From: Bathymodiolus brooksi
Lineage: Eukaryota > Mollusca > Bivalvia > Mytilida > Modiolidae
DNA: 64,000 bases
Direction of reading: 5' to 3'
Assembly: GCA_963680875.1 (NCBI GenBank)
Contig: OY804580.1
Span: 109,495,534-109,559,533, forward strand
Below are positions 31,609 through 41,893 of this stretch, one piece after another. The position numbers and the translations under genes are program-made. Position 1 is the stretch's first letter. Every line of letters starts with the position of its first letter. The notes beneath the pieces were generated by a model. The model was given only the letters and a program-made list of their open reading frames with translations, was not told the DNA's origin and ran no database searches.

Positions 31609-32160
31609 TAAGCTGGTATAGTATATCGTTGTCAAGTCGAATCCATTCAGGAGTATTTAGTAATGACATGTGACAGACAATACATTTTTATCTATGTCAA
31701 CTTAGTATATTGGTTTTCAGCGATTTCATGATAATTATATGCCAAATGTTCACACACATGTGACACACACTTCCATGTTGTACTCTAAGCCATTATTGAT
31801 ACAGCTTGAGAGGGAACGAATGGTAAGTTGTCCAAGCATAGACTAAAGTGGTGCAAACCATTGTATGCAGTCGGAATTTATAGAAAAAGAAATTGCTGCT
31901 TATTGAAAAAAGTTTCGAAAGAAAAGCTATAGTTATAGAAACCACATTAGATTTGATAACAAAATATCCCTGAAATGTTGAAAGACGTCATCAGCTTGCA
32001 CGATACAACTGTCAAAATGTATGAAATGTAACATAATCATCATGTTGGTATACTTGAGGTATTTAGCCTCGTTTCAATAATTAATTTTCAAAGTATTGAC
32101 TTTTGTAATCATTATATAGTACAAATACTTCAAACTATATTTATCTTGATGAATTATTAT
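31609..32160. other. No gene recognised
   Basis: AT-rich intergenic sequence, no array and no SINE seen. Confidence 0.5.
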
Positions 32161-32164
32161 CGAC

Positions 32165-32590
32165 TCTAGAATAGAAGATCGTGGACTCGATCCCTGGTCT
32201 GGTAAAATCAAAGATTATACAATTGGTATTCGCTGCTTTACCGCTGCTAATAGCATTAATGAAACAGCACAAACTGATTGACTCGGAGTCAGTATAGTGT
32301 GTCTGAATTGTGCGTTACGTCTACCTGCGTACTTCTGTTCCAGTGAGGTATTACAATAATAATCCATTTAGGCGAGTTGGTGAAATAGATATCATCATCA
32401 TCTCATCAAAAGTCAGAAAAGTTTGAAGATAACAAAGGGATTGTCAGAAACAGTAGTTCGAAAAAGGACAGACAACGCAATGGCAAAGAGAAAAAAGATA
32501 AAGCGATGACGTGTTCTCGCAATAAGATAGCTGGAAAAAATGCTGACGTGGCCTTAATCAACAATATCTTACTCACTCATTCACACATCA
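32165..32590 (+). mobile_element. SINE related to the VNTR-bearing element, with a single unit
   Basis: Diverged box B (GACTCGATCCC at about 32184), then ATTATACAATTGGTATTCGCTGCTT, matching ACTATACAATTGACATTTGCTGCTT at 8519. A single diverged counterpart of the 61-bp unit lies at about 32280-32345 (GAGTCAGTATAGTGTGTCTG, CTACCTGCGTACTTCTGTT). The tail near 32510-32575 (GTTCTCGCAATAAGATAGCTGG, TCTTACTCACTCAT) matches 10260-10318. A fragment of the RT-element 3' region seems inserted, inverted, near 32400-32500. Confidence 0.75.
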
Positions 32591-34600
32591 CCAATTAGAA
32601 TTAAAACAAATGGCAATGTGGTAAGCTAAAATTACAATGCAACGAAGGAAACAAGACAGAAACATTAAAATAGAGTGAATAATACATTCAGGATTTCAAG
32701 TTCCGTGCTACAGTCTCATTTTGAGTGGTCCTATCGAGTGCAGGGATTCTTGACGCCATCTTCATTAGGATAAAACCAAATGCAATATGTATCTGCCGGC
32801 TCTCCATCACTTAGAACACATAATTAAGTAGATGTTAATTGTCTTGAGATCAGGATATTGTGTCCGAGTTTGTCGCTATGTCTACATACGGATTGTTGCT
32901 TCAGCAGGTCAGGACAATATAAACCAAGCTCAGTGTTTTGATTGAGAACAATTAAAGCAGCTCTCATCATTTTCGTCTCCACAAATGGATCATTTGTGTT
33001 CTGTATGTTAGTCACATGCCATTAAAAAGTAATGAACCATTAATTCATTAATTCATAAATCTGGATTTAAATGTTTTGGTAAATGTCATATAAAATAATC
33101 AATGTCAAATTAATTCGAAAAGTCACAAATAACGAGCCGTACAAGCCGAACATGTAGATATTGTCCTCGATGCCATATGTCTTAATAAAAACACATTTAG
33201 CATGTATTAGCACTTTTCGTCACCTCCTTCGTCAAAATTTAAATCTATTCTGCAATAATTACATCTCATTGCTTATAAAGGGATACGTATAAACTGTATG
33301 TGTAACCGTACCGTACTGTAGATTAAAATTCTACTGGTACTTTATTCAGATAGAGCAAACGGTCAGAAGTAGTAATATTTTAACGCGACATGGACAGAGT
33401 ACATACATGAAACTGCTTGAACCGACGCTTTGCTCCGCTTTTTACAGTAGTTTCATTCCACATGTTCCCACTTTTTAAAAAATTCACTAACGAGATCTAA
33501 AATTTCAAGTGGGAATATCTTTAATTACTGAATTGATATTGTAGAGATATTGAGGGCAGGGTGTATAAACACCACCACATTAACTTCAAGTAAACTTTGT
33601 TTGTGTCTTGAAATGCACATGAAAGAGAATAGGCAAACTATAGTAATCTATAATTTTAATTCTAATACAAAATAACAGAAGAATACATGGATAAATAATA
33701 TCTCTGTCAATCCAACAATACAGCAATATTTCAGAGATTTACAGATGTTATTATTTAATTTTCAAATTAAATGAAATAATAAACATACATGGAAACACTA
33801 AGGAACTATCTATTAGTAGGCTGTACATGTATAAGCATCAATGCAAAAGGAAATGAAGGAAAAAAAACTGTCTTGACTTATTTTTGCAATATATTATTTG
33901 TTCTTTTATGAAATACTTATGAATTGTATTTTTTAAGGAACAAATATCTGATAAATAAATATTTTCTTTTTCGTTTTATGTATTTATTTTATAATTTATT
34001 CATATCTATATTTGAAAAAAATCATTTTAATTTCTGATTTATTTTATTATTATATATTTATTTATTCTCATAAACCACTGTAATTACACAGGTAATAATT
34101 AATTAGACACTACTTGCAAAACAACAAATTAACTGTAACAACATCTATTGCTATTTGTATGTGGGAATACCTGTAATAGGTATTTAAAAAAGGTGGGAAT
34201 AGATAGAAGACATTGATTGTATAGCTCTATCCAACACAGAACAAATGTTTGTTAATGTTACGGGTCAGTGTGAGGTCAAATGATAGATAAAGCAACAATA
34301 CTTATACAAGTTAAGCTTATATCATTATCGGAAAATTAATATGGTTATTACTCTAACAATTTCGTTCTTATTTTTTGTTATCTGAGATACAACACTTTAT
34401 AACTAATACTTTGTAATGTTTTATTAGTCAGAAGGGACATTTTAAAAAATCTTTCTGGAAAGATAAACATTCGATTAAACTTTTACATTCTTTCAATGAA
34501 TAATTAAATTTTTGATATTTTTTAAAGTTTTTTTATTTAATGTTTAGAGGTGTATGTCTTAAGTTTACAAATGGTATAAAAGTACTCAAAATGGAACAAG
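32591..34600. other. Long stretch without a recognised gene
   Basis: AT-rich. Short open frames only (for example minus 32824-33015, no motif). Nothing structured beyond A/T-runs near 33880-34080. Confidence 0.55.
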
Positions 34601-34603
34601 AGA

Positions 34604-34855
34604 GCGTCGTGGTCGTGATCGTATGGCAGTTTGATTTCTAACTACCAATGTAATCGGTGCATATCACCATTAACGTTGTGAGTTCGTATTCAACTCAGGT
34701 AAGGTGTACTCGATACACCATTATGTAATAAAGATTGTCAGTGAAGTTCCGTAGGTCTATGGTTTTCTCCAGGTTCCCACCACCAATAAATCTGGCGATA
34801 CAACTGAAATATTGTCGAAGGTGATCTTAAACACCATAACCCTAACCCCTCAAAA
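34604..34855 (+). mobile_element. tRNA-derived SINE (plus)
   Basis: The head GCGTCGTGGTCGTGATCGTATGG, box B-like GAGTTCGTATTCA and the body are in order, ending in TTAAACACCATAACCCTAACCC. Its tail is telomere-like, as in other copies. Confidence 0.88.
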
Positions 34856-35084
34856 TTAAGCGCGATATTTTTGTCTTATTATTTAGTACAAACTTGTTCT
34901 ACATTTTATATATGCATGTTTAATATATATATATATTACTCTAGCAAATTTCTTTCTTATTTTTTGTTTTCTGAGATACAACACTTTATAACTAATACTT
35001 TGTAATTTTTTATAAGTCAGAAGGGACATTTTAAAAAATCTTTCTGGAAAGGTAAACATTCGATTAAACTACATTTTAGACCAT

Positions 35085-35180
35085 TGTGATCGTGATCGTA
35101 CGGCAGTTGGATTTATAACTACCAATGTAATCGGTGCCTATGACCACTTTCGACAATATTTCAGTTATATCGTTCAATGA
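35085..35180. mobile_element. Hybrid SINE fragment: plus-strand head joined to inverted tail
   Basis: GTGATCGTGATCGTACGGCA through GTAATCGGTGCCTATGACCAC is the SINE head on the plus strand. It switches directly to ACTTTCGACAATATTTCAGTT, which is the SINE tail on the minus strand. The intervening body is missing. Confidence 0.7.
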
Positions 35181-35290
35181 AAATAACATATTTGTCCAAT
35201 AATCTGCTCAAAATTTAAACAGAGTAACAACTTAAGAATTTCCTGTATGTTATAGAAAAGTCTACAAAAGACCATAATTATAATCAAGTT

Positions 35291-35329
35291 GACGGATATT
35301 TCGCTTGACCGACAAGCTTCATCAGCGTC
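35291..35329 (-). ncRNA. Hammerhead-ribozyme-like motif, copy 1
   Basis: On the minus strand: GACG, CTGATGA, A, hairpin GCTTG-tcggt-CAAGC, GAAA, TATC, CGTC. The core CUGAUGA and GAAA, stem II of five base pairs and stem I of GACG/CGUC are all present. Stem III is reduced to self-complementary AU/AU. Minimal hammerheads with very short stem III that act as dimers are known from Penelope-like retroelements, and Penelope-like debris lies just beyond. Confidence 0.75.
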
Positions 35330-35339
35330 TGTAATGTAT

Positions 35340-35575
35340 ATCATCAGATTTATATATATAAACGTCTAAGATGTAGTTTAATCGAATGTTTACCTTTTCA
35401 GAAAGATATGATACATATTTCAGTTATATCGTCAGATTTATATATATAAACGTCTAAAATGTAGCACAACAACACTAACAAAAGATGTTATGGTGCTTCA
35501 GACCACTTTCGACAATATTTCAGTTATATCGTCAGATGTATATATATAAACGTCTAAAATGGAGCACAACAACAC
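35340..35575. repeat. Tandem segment with TATATATATAAACGTCTAA units
   Basis: Three copies of CAGATTTATATATATAAACGTCTAA (about 35345, 35431, 35534), the last two followed by GTAGCACAAC or GGAGCACAAC. Inverted SINE tails (TTTCAGTTATATCGTC) lie in between. They lie between the two hammerhead copies and probably belong to the tandem terminal repeats of the Penelope-like element. Confidence 0.7.
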
Positions 35576-35642
35576 AAAAAAGATGTTAAAATATAACAAA
35601 AATAACTATAAGTCTACAAAAGACTATAATTATAATCAAGTT

Positions 35643-35681
35643 CACGGATATTTCGCTTGCCCGACAAGCTTCATCAGCGTC
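35643..35681 (-). ncRNA. Hammerhead-ribozyme-like motif, copy 2
   Basis: Same layout as copy 1, 352 bp away: GACG, CTGATGA, GCTTG-tcggg-CAAGC, GAAA, TATC, CGTG. One base change weakens stem I by one pair; the core is intact. Flanks (AGTCTACAAAAGAC.. and TATAATTATAATCAAGTT) are also repeated, so the whole terminal segment is duplicated in direct orientation. Confidence 0.75.
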
Positions 35682-35884
35682 TGCAATCTGATTTGAAAAA
35701 TAGTCACGTGACCATCAGTTATCGTGACGTAATTCATAATCTTGAACTTTATACTTTATATTATTCAAATATATATGTACACTAATTTATAAACAATATG
35801 AAAAGAATGAGAAAATGTAATGATGAAATTTACCAACTAGCTAAGGACCAGGCACTGGTTAAAAAGTTAAAAAACAAAATATTT

Positions 35885-36235
35885 AAGCCTTTTTGTTTAT
35901 GCCCTCCGGATGAAATGTTTGTAACTCGCGGATCCAAAAACTCTCTCTTTAATGTCTTTCATTCTCTTTCCAACTTGGATTGTGGTCAATGATATCAATT
36001 TTGGATCTGAGAAAGTCATCCAATGAGTACACCGGCGACACAGGGTGTTGACTCACGGGCAAGAGCGTCTTTTTTGTAAGGTCACTTATGTGTCCATTCA
36101 TTCTTTTGTTGAATGGTTCAAACATTGAACCATGTGATATCGTATGTTCTTGTGAAACAAAAATGTATATGGCCACAATGGATTTATTTACTTCCAACGT
36201 AGATACAAATACCTTCTGCTAAGAAGGGACATATC
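35885..36235 (-). pseudogene. GIY-YIG endonuclease-type fragment of a Penelope-like element
   Basis: On the minus strand: GICIYVGSK (the YVG half of the GIY-YIG pattern), then after a frameshift FNKRMNGHISDLTKK, VSQHPVSPVYSLDDF, IIDHNPSWKENERH, stop, and RESFWIRELQTFHPEGINKK. I recall this last string as the C-terminus of such elements. Two or more lesions make it a relic. The hammerhead motifs lie downstream in the same orientation, as expected for the end of a Penelope-like element. The plus-strand open frame at 35798-35992 is a shadow. Confidence 0.75.
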
Positions 36236-37004
36236 TTATTTTGTAAAAGACCACTCTGATTCTACCACAATGTTTATCAACATGCTCGAGTTTTTGATTG
36301 ACAACATATGTGTTTTCTTTGGTGGACGTGTTTTTCAACAGACAGTCGGCATACCTATTGGTACAAACTGGGCTCCTCTTTTCGCCGACTTGCTCCTTTA
36401 TTCGTATGAGGCAGATTTCATACAGGGGCTTCTCAAGAGAAACGAAAAGAAACTAGCCTGATCCTTTAATTTCACGTTCCGCTATATAGATGATGTCCTT
36501 TCACTAAATAATTTTGGGTTTGGTGATTTCGTTGATCGCATCTATCCCATCGAGCTTGAAATAAAGGATAACACAGATACAGATACGTCTGCTTCATACC
36601 TTGACCTACACCTCGAAATTGACAATGAGGGGCGGTTAAGAACGACACCATACGACAAAAGAGATGATTTCAATTTTCCAATTGTGAACTTTCCATTCAT
36701 ATGTAGCAACATTCCAGCAGCATCTGCATATGGAGTATATATCTCTCCGTTGATACAATATTCCAGAGCTTGTGGTTCCTATCAGGTTTTCCTTGATAGA
36801 GGGTTGCCGCTAATAAGGATGCTACTGAACCAATGGTTCCTCTTAACTAAGTTGAAGTCATCACTTCGAAAGTTTTACGGTCGCCACCACGACTTGGTTG
36901 ACCGCTATGGAATATCTGTGTCACAAATGACCACGGATATGTTCCACTTGTCGCAAACACTTCCCGATTCTTTCCTCATTCATGACTTATCACCGGGGTT
37001 GTAA
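36198..37004 (+). pseudogene. Reverse transcriptase fragment (Penelope-like), one TGA
   Basis: A single frame runs from 36198 to the stop at 37002-37004, broken only by TGA at 36459-36461 (probably from CGA). It shows VFQQTVGIPIGTNWAPLFAD, the catalytic FRYIDDVLSLNN right after the TGA, SASYLDLHLEID, DDFNFPIVNFPFI, and SSLRKFYGRHHDLVDRYG. About 270 residues represent the palm and C-terminal parts; the N-terminus is missing. It starts exactly where the minus-strand GIY-YIG fragment begins, a head-to-head junction. Confidence 0.85.
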
Positions 37005-37245
37005 CTAGATTAACACGACGGGTGTCACTAGTTGAGCAGGAATTCCCCACCCTTCCGGAGCACCCGAGTTTACCCCCGGTTTTTAGTGGTATTCGAGTTA
37101 CTCCATCTTTAGTTTTATATGTATGTTTTGTTAATCGTTGTTTGTCCTTTTGTACTTTTGTTTGGCCATTGTGTTGTCTGTTCTTCTTAAATATACGGAT
37201 TCTGATTGCCTCTTTGGTATCTTCAAACTTTTCTTACTGCTTCAA
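37005..37245 (+). mobile_element. 3' region of the RT element
   Basis: Directly after the RT stop: ACACGACGGGTGTCACTAGT, GCACCCGAGTTTACCCCCGG, GTTTTGTTAATCGTTG, TTTGGCCATTGTGTTGTCTG, TGGTATCTTC. Solo pieces of this region recur at 17700, 20250, 20670, 21475, 26640 and 41140, and one segment became the 62-bp array. The family therefore spread mostly as 5'-truncated copies. Confidence 0.85.
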
Positions 37246-37284
37246 GACAACTTCACTCATTCCTTTTTCACTTTCGGTTTAAAT

Positions 37285-37470
37285 AAACGAGCGAGAATAT
37301 ACCGAAGTGGCAATCAAAATGAACAATCCAGAGAAACTGGCAACATAGGGTACACAAGACGAAGACAAGCTAAGCAAAAACATAATACAATATGCGTTGG
37401 ACACAAGTCTCCGCAAACAAACACAATAAAAGGCTTCCGGTTAGAAAAATGTATCACTTAATAGGCCTCG
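37285..37470 (-). mobile_element. Inverted copy of the 'TCTCTGGA..TGTTC' dispersed repeat
   Basis: On the minus strand: GTTTCTCTGGATTGTTC, CGTCTTGTGTACCCTATGTTG and CCAACGCATATTGTATTATG, shared with 13900, 50865 and 52800. Confidence 0.7.
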
Positions 37471-38400
37471 GTCTTCTAATTCCACAGATTGTGGTTGTTA
37501 TATACTCTATTGCTTCAAGAGGCAATTTCTGGTTCCACAGCGTCTTACTGATGATCAGGGCCTCCAAGAGAAATGATGCAAGACGAACAAGACTGCTTTG
37601 GGGCCCCTGGGACGGGATGAGACTTCTCTCAAAATGAGGATTTTAGGTCCAATAAAACAACTGGTAAACTTTCATAAATACCCCAGCAGAATGTCCAGAA
37701 AACATATACTGTATACAAAGCAGTGACAAATATAATCAGTTAATGCAGCAAGGTGTTACTACTTGTTAAGTTGGTCCTTCAGAGATTCACAGGCTCCTTC
37801 TTTGCTCTCCTGGTCCGGACCGATATGCCGGCTGAACCCCCTTCACATAGGCCCTGCTAATAATGCCATGTTAAAGTTCATATGATTTATTAATCAATGT
37901 ACCTACAATTGAAATTTAAGCAAAAAATACATTAAGCCGAATATTTCATTGGCTATGGAGCTGTTACACTTTTCAGATTGGTAAAATCATTTCAATCATA
38001 CCAGATGTGGAGCATGAGATTCTGAAATTTTTTCGCGATTTAACGTTTCTACATCTATTACGGTTTCTGATTTTAGGAGATGATAACGTTTAAGTTCAAG
38101 GGTCAATGTTATCCGACTATTGACCAGGTCACATAAGTAATTGTTGTATGTTGAAGACCACAAGATTAATGGTTTTGACGATAACAGAATCTTAAGCATC
38201 CTCCGACTATCCGTTTTTCTGCACCAATAACAATTGAGGAATTATTTCGATAACACTGTTTTTTGCCGTTTGTAGTGATATACCCATAAAGAAAACAAAA
38301 TCAGATGTCCAGGCCCGATCTTAAAAAGTTGATATATTATCAATACATGTTGCCAAATTGTATTTGAGATTTTTCGAAACATGAAGTGGAAAACATTTGT
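37471..38400. other. No gene recognised
   Basis: Mixed AT-rich sequence. Short open frames only, including minus 37996-38199 with no recognised motif. Confidence 0.5.
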
Positions 38401-38409
38401 CCAAAGTTG

Positions 38410-38410
<1 letters not shown>

Positions 38411-38481
<71 letters not shown>

Positions 38482-38490
38482 TAATAATAA
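38411..38490. repeat. (TAA)n microsatellite
   Basis: About 25 ATA/TAA triplets with one interruption (ATAAAAATA) near the right end. The poly-leucine open frame on the minus strand is an artefact of it. Confidence 0.97.
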
Positions 38491-39058
38491 ATCAGGTGCC
38501 TTCAAAGCCAAAATATATGAAGACGAAAATAAAGTATTTGGGAGCAAATCATAAAATGGCCTAAACAGGTCATACGAATAATAATGATATAAATAATATA
38601 CACAAGAGAAATAATTTGAGCAAAAATTATCTTGATAGCTTTGTATTTTAGGAAAACTCCAGAAAAAGATGTTATTTTCGGCACATTTAATGTAAAACCA
38701 AAAATATCTACTACAGGCTACATATTCGAAAGAAATCTGGAGTCCGATCCTTTTTGAACTTGTAAACAGATTGAGTCATCTAACCACTTCTTACTTAAAT
38801 GTCCTATGCATTCACACTTGAGAAAAAATATTTTTATTAATATATCTGGACAACAAAACAGTGATAATTTATTAATAGGAAGCTCTAATATATCAGATTG
38901 TAATACTTTTGTTATAATTCAAAATTTTACTGTTAAATCCAAAAGATTTGTATAATTACTTTTATATTGTTGATTATGATGATTAGTAGTTTTTGTATTA
39001 TATATAATTATCATATTCATACATTTGTTGTAGGGCACTAACACAAATATCTTTGGGG
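38491..39058. other. No gene recognised
   Basis: AT-rich, no motif-bearing frame, no array. Confidence 0.5.
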
Positions 39059-39302
39059 ACGTCGTGGTCGTGATCGTATGGTAGTTGGAGTTAAAACTAT
39101 CTGTGCAATCCGAGACTCACCACTAAAGTTGTGAGTTCGAACCCCATTCCTGGCGAGATATTTTCGATACAACAATATGTGAGTGTCAGTGACTTGCGAC
39201 AGGTCGATGATTTTCTCCGGGTACTCCGGTTTCCGCCACCAATGAAACTGACCGCCACGACATATGTGAATTATTATTAAAAGTGACGCTGAACACTATA
39301 AA
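39059..39302 (+). mobile_element. tRNA-derived SINE (plus)
   Basis: ACGTCGTGGTCGTGATCGTATGG head, a strong box B GAGTTCGAACCCC near 39127, TTTTCTCCGGGTACTCCGG and ACTGACCGCCACGA in the body, and GACGCTGAACACTATAAAC at the end. Confidence 0.9.
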
Positions 39303-40488
39303 CAAAGCAAACAACCTAACATATCTGGTATGCAGAAATGCCCATGTGTCTAAATTAAATGTAGCTACCGACGCTGATTTTTTTCATCTTGTACACCCAT
39401 TTTTGATGTAGTCCATCTTTGGAAAGGAATTTGTATAATTGTATAATCACTTGTTTTCCAATCCACTGATTGTATGTTTATATATTATGTATTACTTCTT
39501 TTCTAAAAATATATGTCTACTAACATAAATGGTCGTTATTAGTCCATGGGATAAAAATAAACACGACTAAAAACACGAACATTATTCTATCAAAGATATG
39601 ATATGTGTATTGCAATGTTACAGAACAATGCATTTGGTGTAGCGTTACTGTTAGGTTTTATAATCTGATTTTAAGTATATTTAAAAGCAATAAATTATTC
39701 ACACGTCAATAGATTTCATTTATCAGGTTTAATGTAAGTTAAACTGGAACTTTCCAATGAATGTTGTGTAACTTTTGGTGTCCTTATTTTAAAGCGGCAT
39801 TAGCTACGATTTTGACCCCAAAAAATATATGTTTTGGAAATTGGTAAATAGCTTTAAAATTATGAAATAAAGGTAAATATTGCACATTAAATAGTTTATC
39901 GTACCACTTTTCGCCGTTTGATAACGAAAATTACCATCGATTTGTTATTGCCTTGCAAGTAAATAATTTGACCTCGCTTTCTCCGTATGCAACTGACCTT
40001 ACTAGTGACAGGTAAACACGAATAATTTGTATTATGTCGCTTTTTAACTGCAAACTTGCATTGTTCTTTGTCCGTAATTAACGCCGACTAAAAGCAGATT
40101 CACAGAAAATAAGATATAAGTGCATTGTTGTACTGATTTAATGCCGATAATTAATAAGATGGCGTCCATTTCTTGATCGATCTCAAAACACGATCAGTTG
40201 CACCTTTTTTCCCCGATGCGCGTACATTTCATAACATTTATAGGTTACAGAAACACGTTTTATTAAGGCATCAATCATATTTGATAGTTTTTATGGGTAA
40301 CAACAATTTACAATTTTGGCAGATAATGCCACTTTACTTGACGACGAAATAGTGTTAATATTTGTTTAATGTTGTTTAAATAAGAAGGGATTAATATTGA
40401 TTATTTTTGGAAAGGTCTTAATTAGATTAAGCTTTTACAAAAATGTATATTCATTCAAAAAATATCTTTATATATATTCAAATAATAT
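39303..40488. other. No gene recognised
   Basis: AT-rich intergenic sequence without arrays. Scattered short frames only. Confidence 0.5.
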
Positions 40489-40722
40489 AGGGTTAGGGTT
40501 AGGGTTTTTAACGCCATTTTCAACAATACTTCAGTTATATCGCGAAAGTCAGTTTTATTGTTGGAGGAAACCGGTGTACCCGTAGAAAACTACCAACCTG
40601 TCGCAAGTGACTGACAAACTTCATCATATATTGTTGTTCCGAGTACGGGATTCGAACTCAAACGTTAGTGGTGATATGAATTGATTGCATAGGTAGTTGG
40701 CATGACCACGACAGCCCCTAAC
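40489..40722 (-). mobile_element. tRNA-derived SINE (minus) with telomere-like tail
   Basis: On the plus strand it begins AGGGTTAGGGTTAGGGTTTT, then AACGCCATTTTCAACAATAC, GGATTCGAACTCAAACG and GGTAGTTGGCATGACCACGA. In sense orientation the element ends in three CCCTAA-like units. Confidence 0.9.
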
Positions 40723-41139
40723 ACATACGTGTTAACTTCATTACTTTTATATATACATAGAAAACGACATATTAACTCAACATACGCATGTACGCATTTA
40801 CTTGTCATCGTTTTGTCATACACTGGATGTCTTCATACGTCTCTGAGGTTCATTGTGACAATACAGAAGTTTTTATCCCTCGGACGTTAAGCAAGCGAAA
40901 TAGCTTATTCAGCTTAGCCCACTTGGTTTTCTTGCTTAAAAACACTTGAATTTGAGAGTATCGGATGAAAGTTATTCCAGAACGAAACATTTTAAAAATA
41001 CCACAGGAATAATCGGGAACCGGATAACGTATACCGTAGAACAATATAATGACTACAAGAAAAAGGGCAACATAACAAACAAGGATTAACAAAACACAAC
41101 ACAGAAAACTAAGCATTGAAAAATACTAAGCCTACAAAA

Positions 41140-41210
41140 ACCAGGGGTAAACTATGTGCTTCGGAAGAGTGAGCAGTTCCAGCTCCACTAGTGGCACCCA
41201 TCATATTATT
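41140..41210 (-). mobile_element. Short inverted copy of the RT-element 3' region start
   Basis: On the minus strand: GGGTGCCACTAGTGGAGCTG, GAACTGCTCACTCTTCCGAA, GTTTACCCCTGGTTTTTG, the same order as 37020-37080. The flanking 40910-41130 sequence looks like a decayed continuation. Confidence 0.75.
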
Positions 41211-41437
41211 GTTTCAATACACGAACATCATCTGACATGGAAATTGTGTTGGACACTAGTACACACGTAATAGAGGACGGTAGTCCTCATTATGGTATAC
41301 CACGTACTGATGAACCATTTCTCGCGTCGTCTCGCGAAACTAAAAATATCCGGGCGCTGACAATTAAACCCGGTTGTGGGAAGCCAACATAGATACGAAA
41401 GTAAATACTTTCACGAGAAAAGAATTAAATGATAGCA

Positions 41438-41893
41438 AAATGTTGTTTTTATGAAATAAAATATTGTATTTCCGTGCCCATGTCAATAATTTCAAAATAA
41501 CATCTATTTCATTGACAACTATGCACCCTATGCCATGTGTAAGCAAACACAGCACCTTTGTCAAGAAGTGTGTCAAGAAAAACAACATTCCAGCGGAATA
41601 ATAAACGATGAATATAGAATAAATGTAACTCAGTTTAGTCCAACAATACATAGATAGTGTCGGAAAATAAACTACTGTATTTTCGTGTCAAAGTCAAGAA
41701 ATTTCAAAACCATATTTAGTTCATTGACAACTGGCATCTATGTCAATTTCTTAAAATCGTGACGTCACGCGTAAACAAGCACACCACCTTTTTCTAGTGT
41801 GTCCAGACAAACACCTTTCTAACGGATTAGTAAAAGATGAATATAGAATACATTTGACTTAATTTAGAACTACATGGCATAGATATTTTCAGA
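41438..41893. repeat. Diverged tandem duplication of about 220 bp (two copies)
   Basis: About 41438-41657 and 41658-41893 share, in order, TTTCCGTGCCCATGTCAA or TTTTCGTGTCAAAGTCAA, TTCATTGACAACT, GTAAACAAGCACACCACCTTT-type blocks, AAAAGATGAATATAGAATA and ACATAGATAGT or GCATAGATA. Divergence by eye is considerable, so this is old. Confidence 0.75.

Noticed and set aside
35798..35992. 64-aa plus-strand ORF beginning MKRMRKCNDE
   Set aside because: The minus strand over the same bases encodes the recognisable RESFWIRELQTFHPEG end of the GIY-YIG fragment.
38242..38547. Minus-strand ORF with a long poly-Leu tract
   Set aside because: An artefact of the (TAA)n microsatellite.
40489..40512. Interstitial telomere
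   Set aside because: The TTAGGG-like units are the tail of a SINE, present at several loci.
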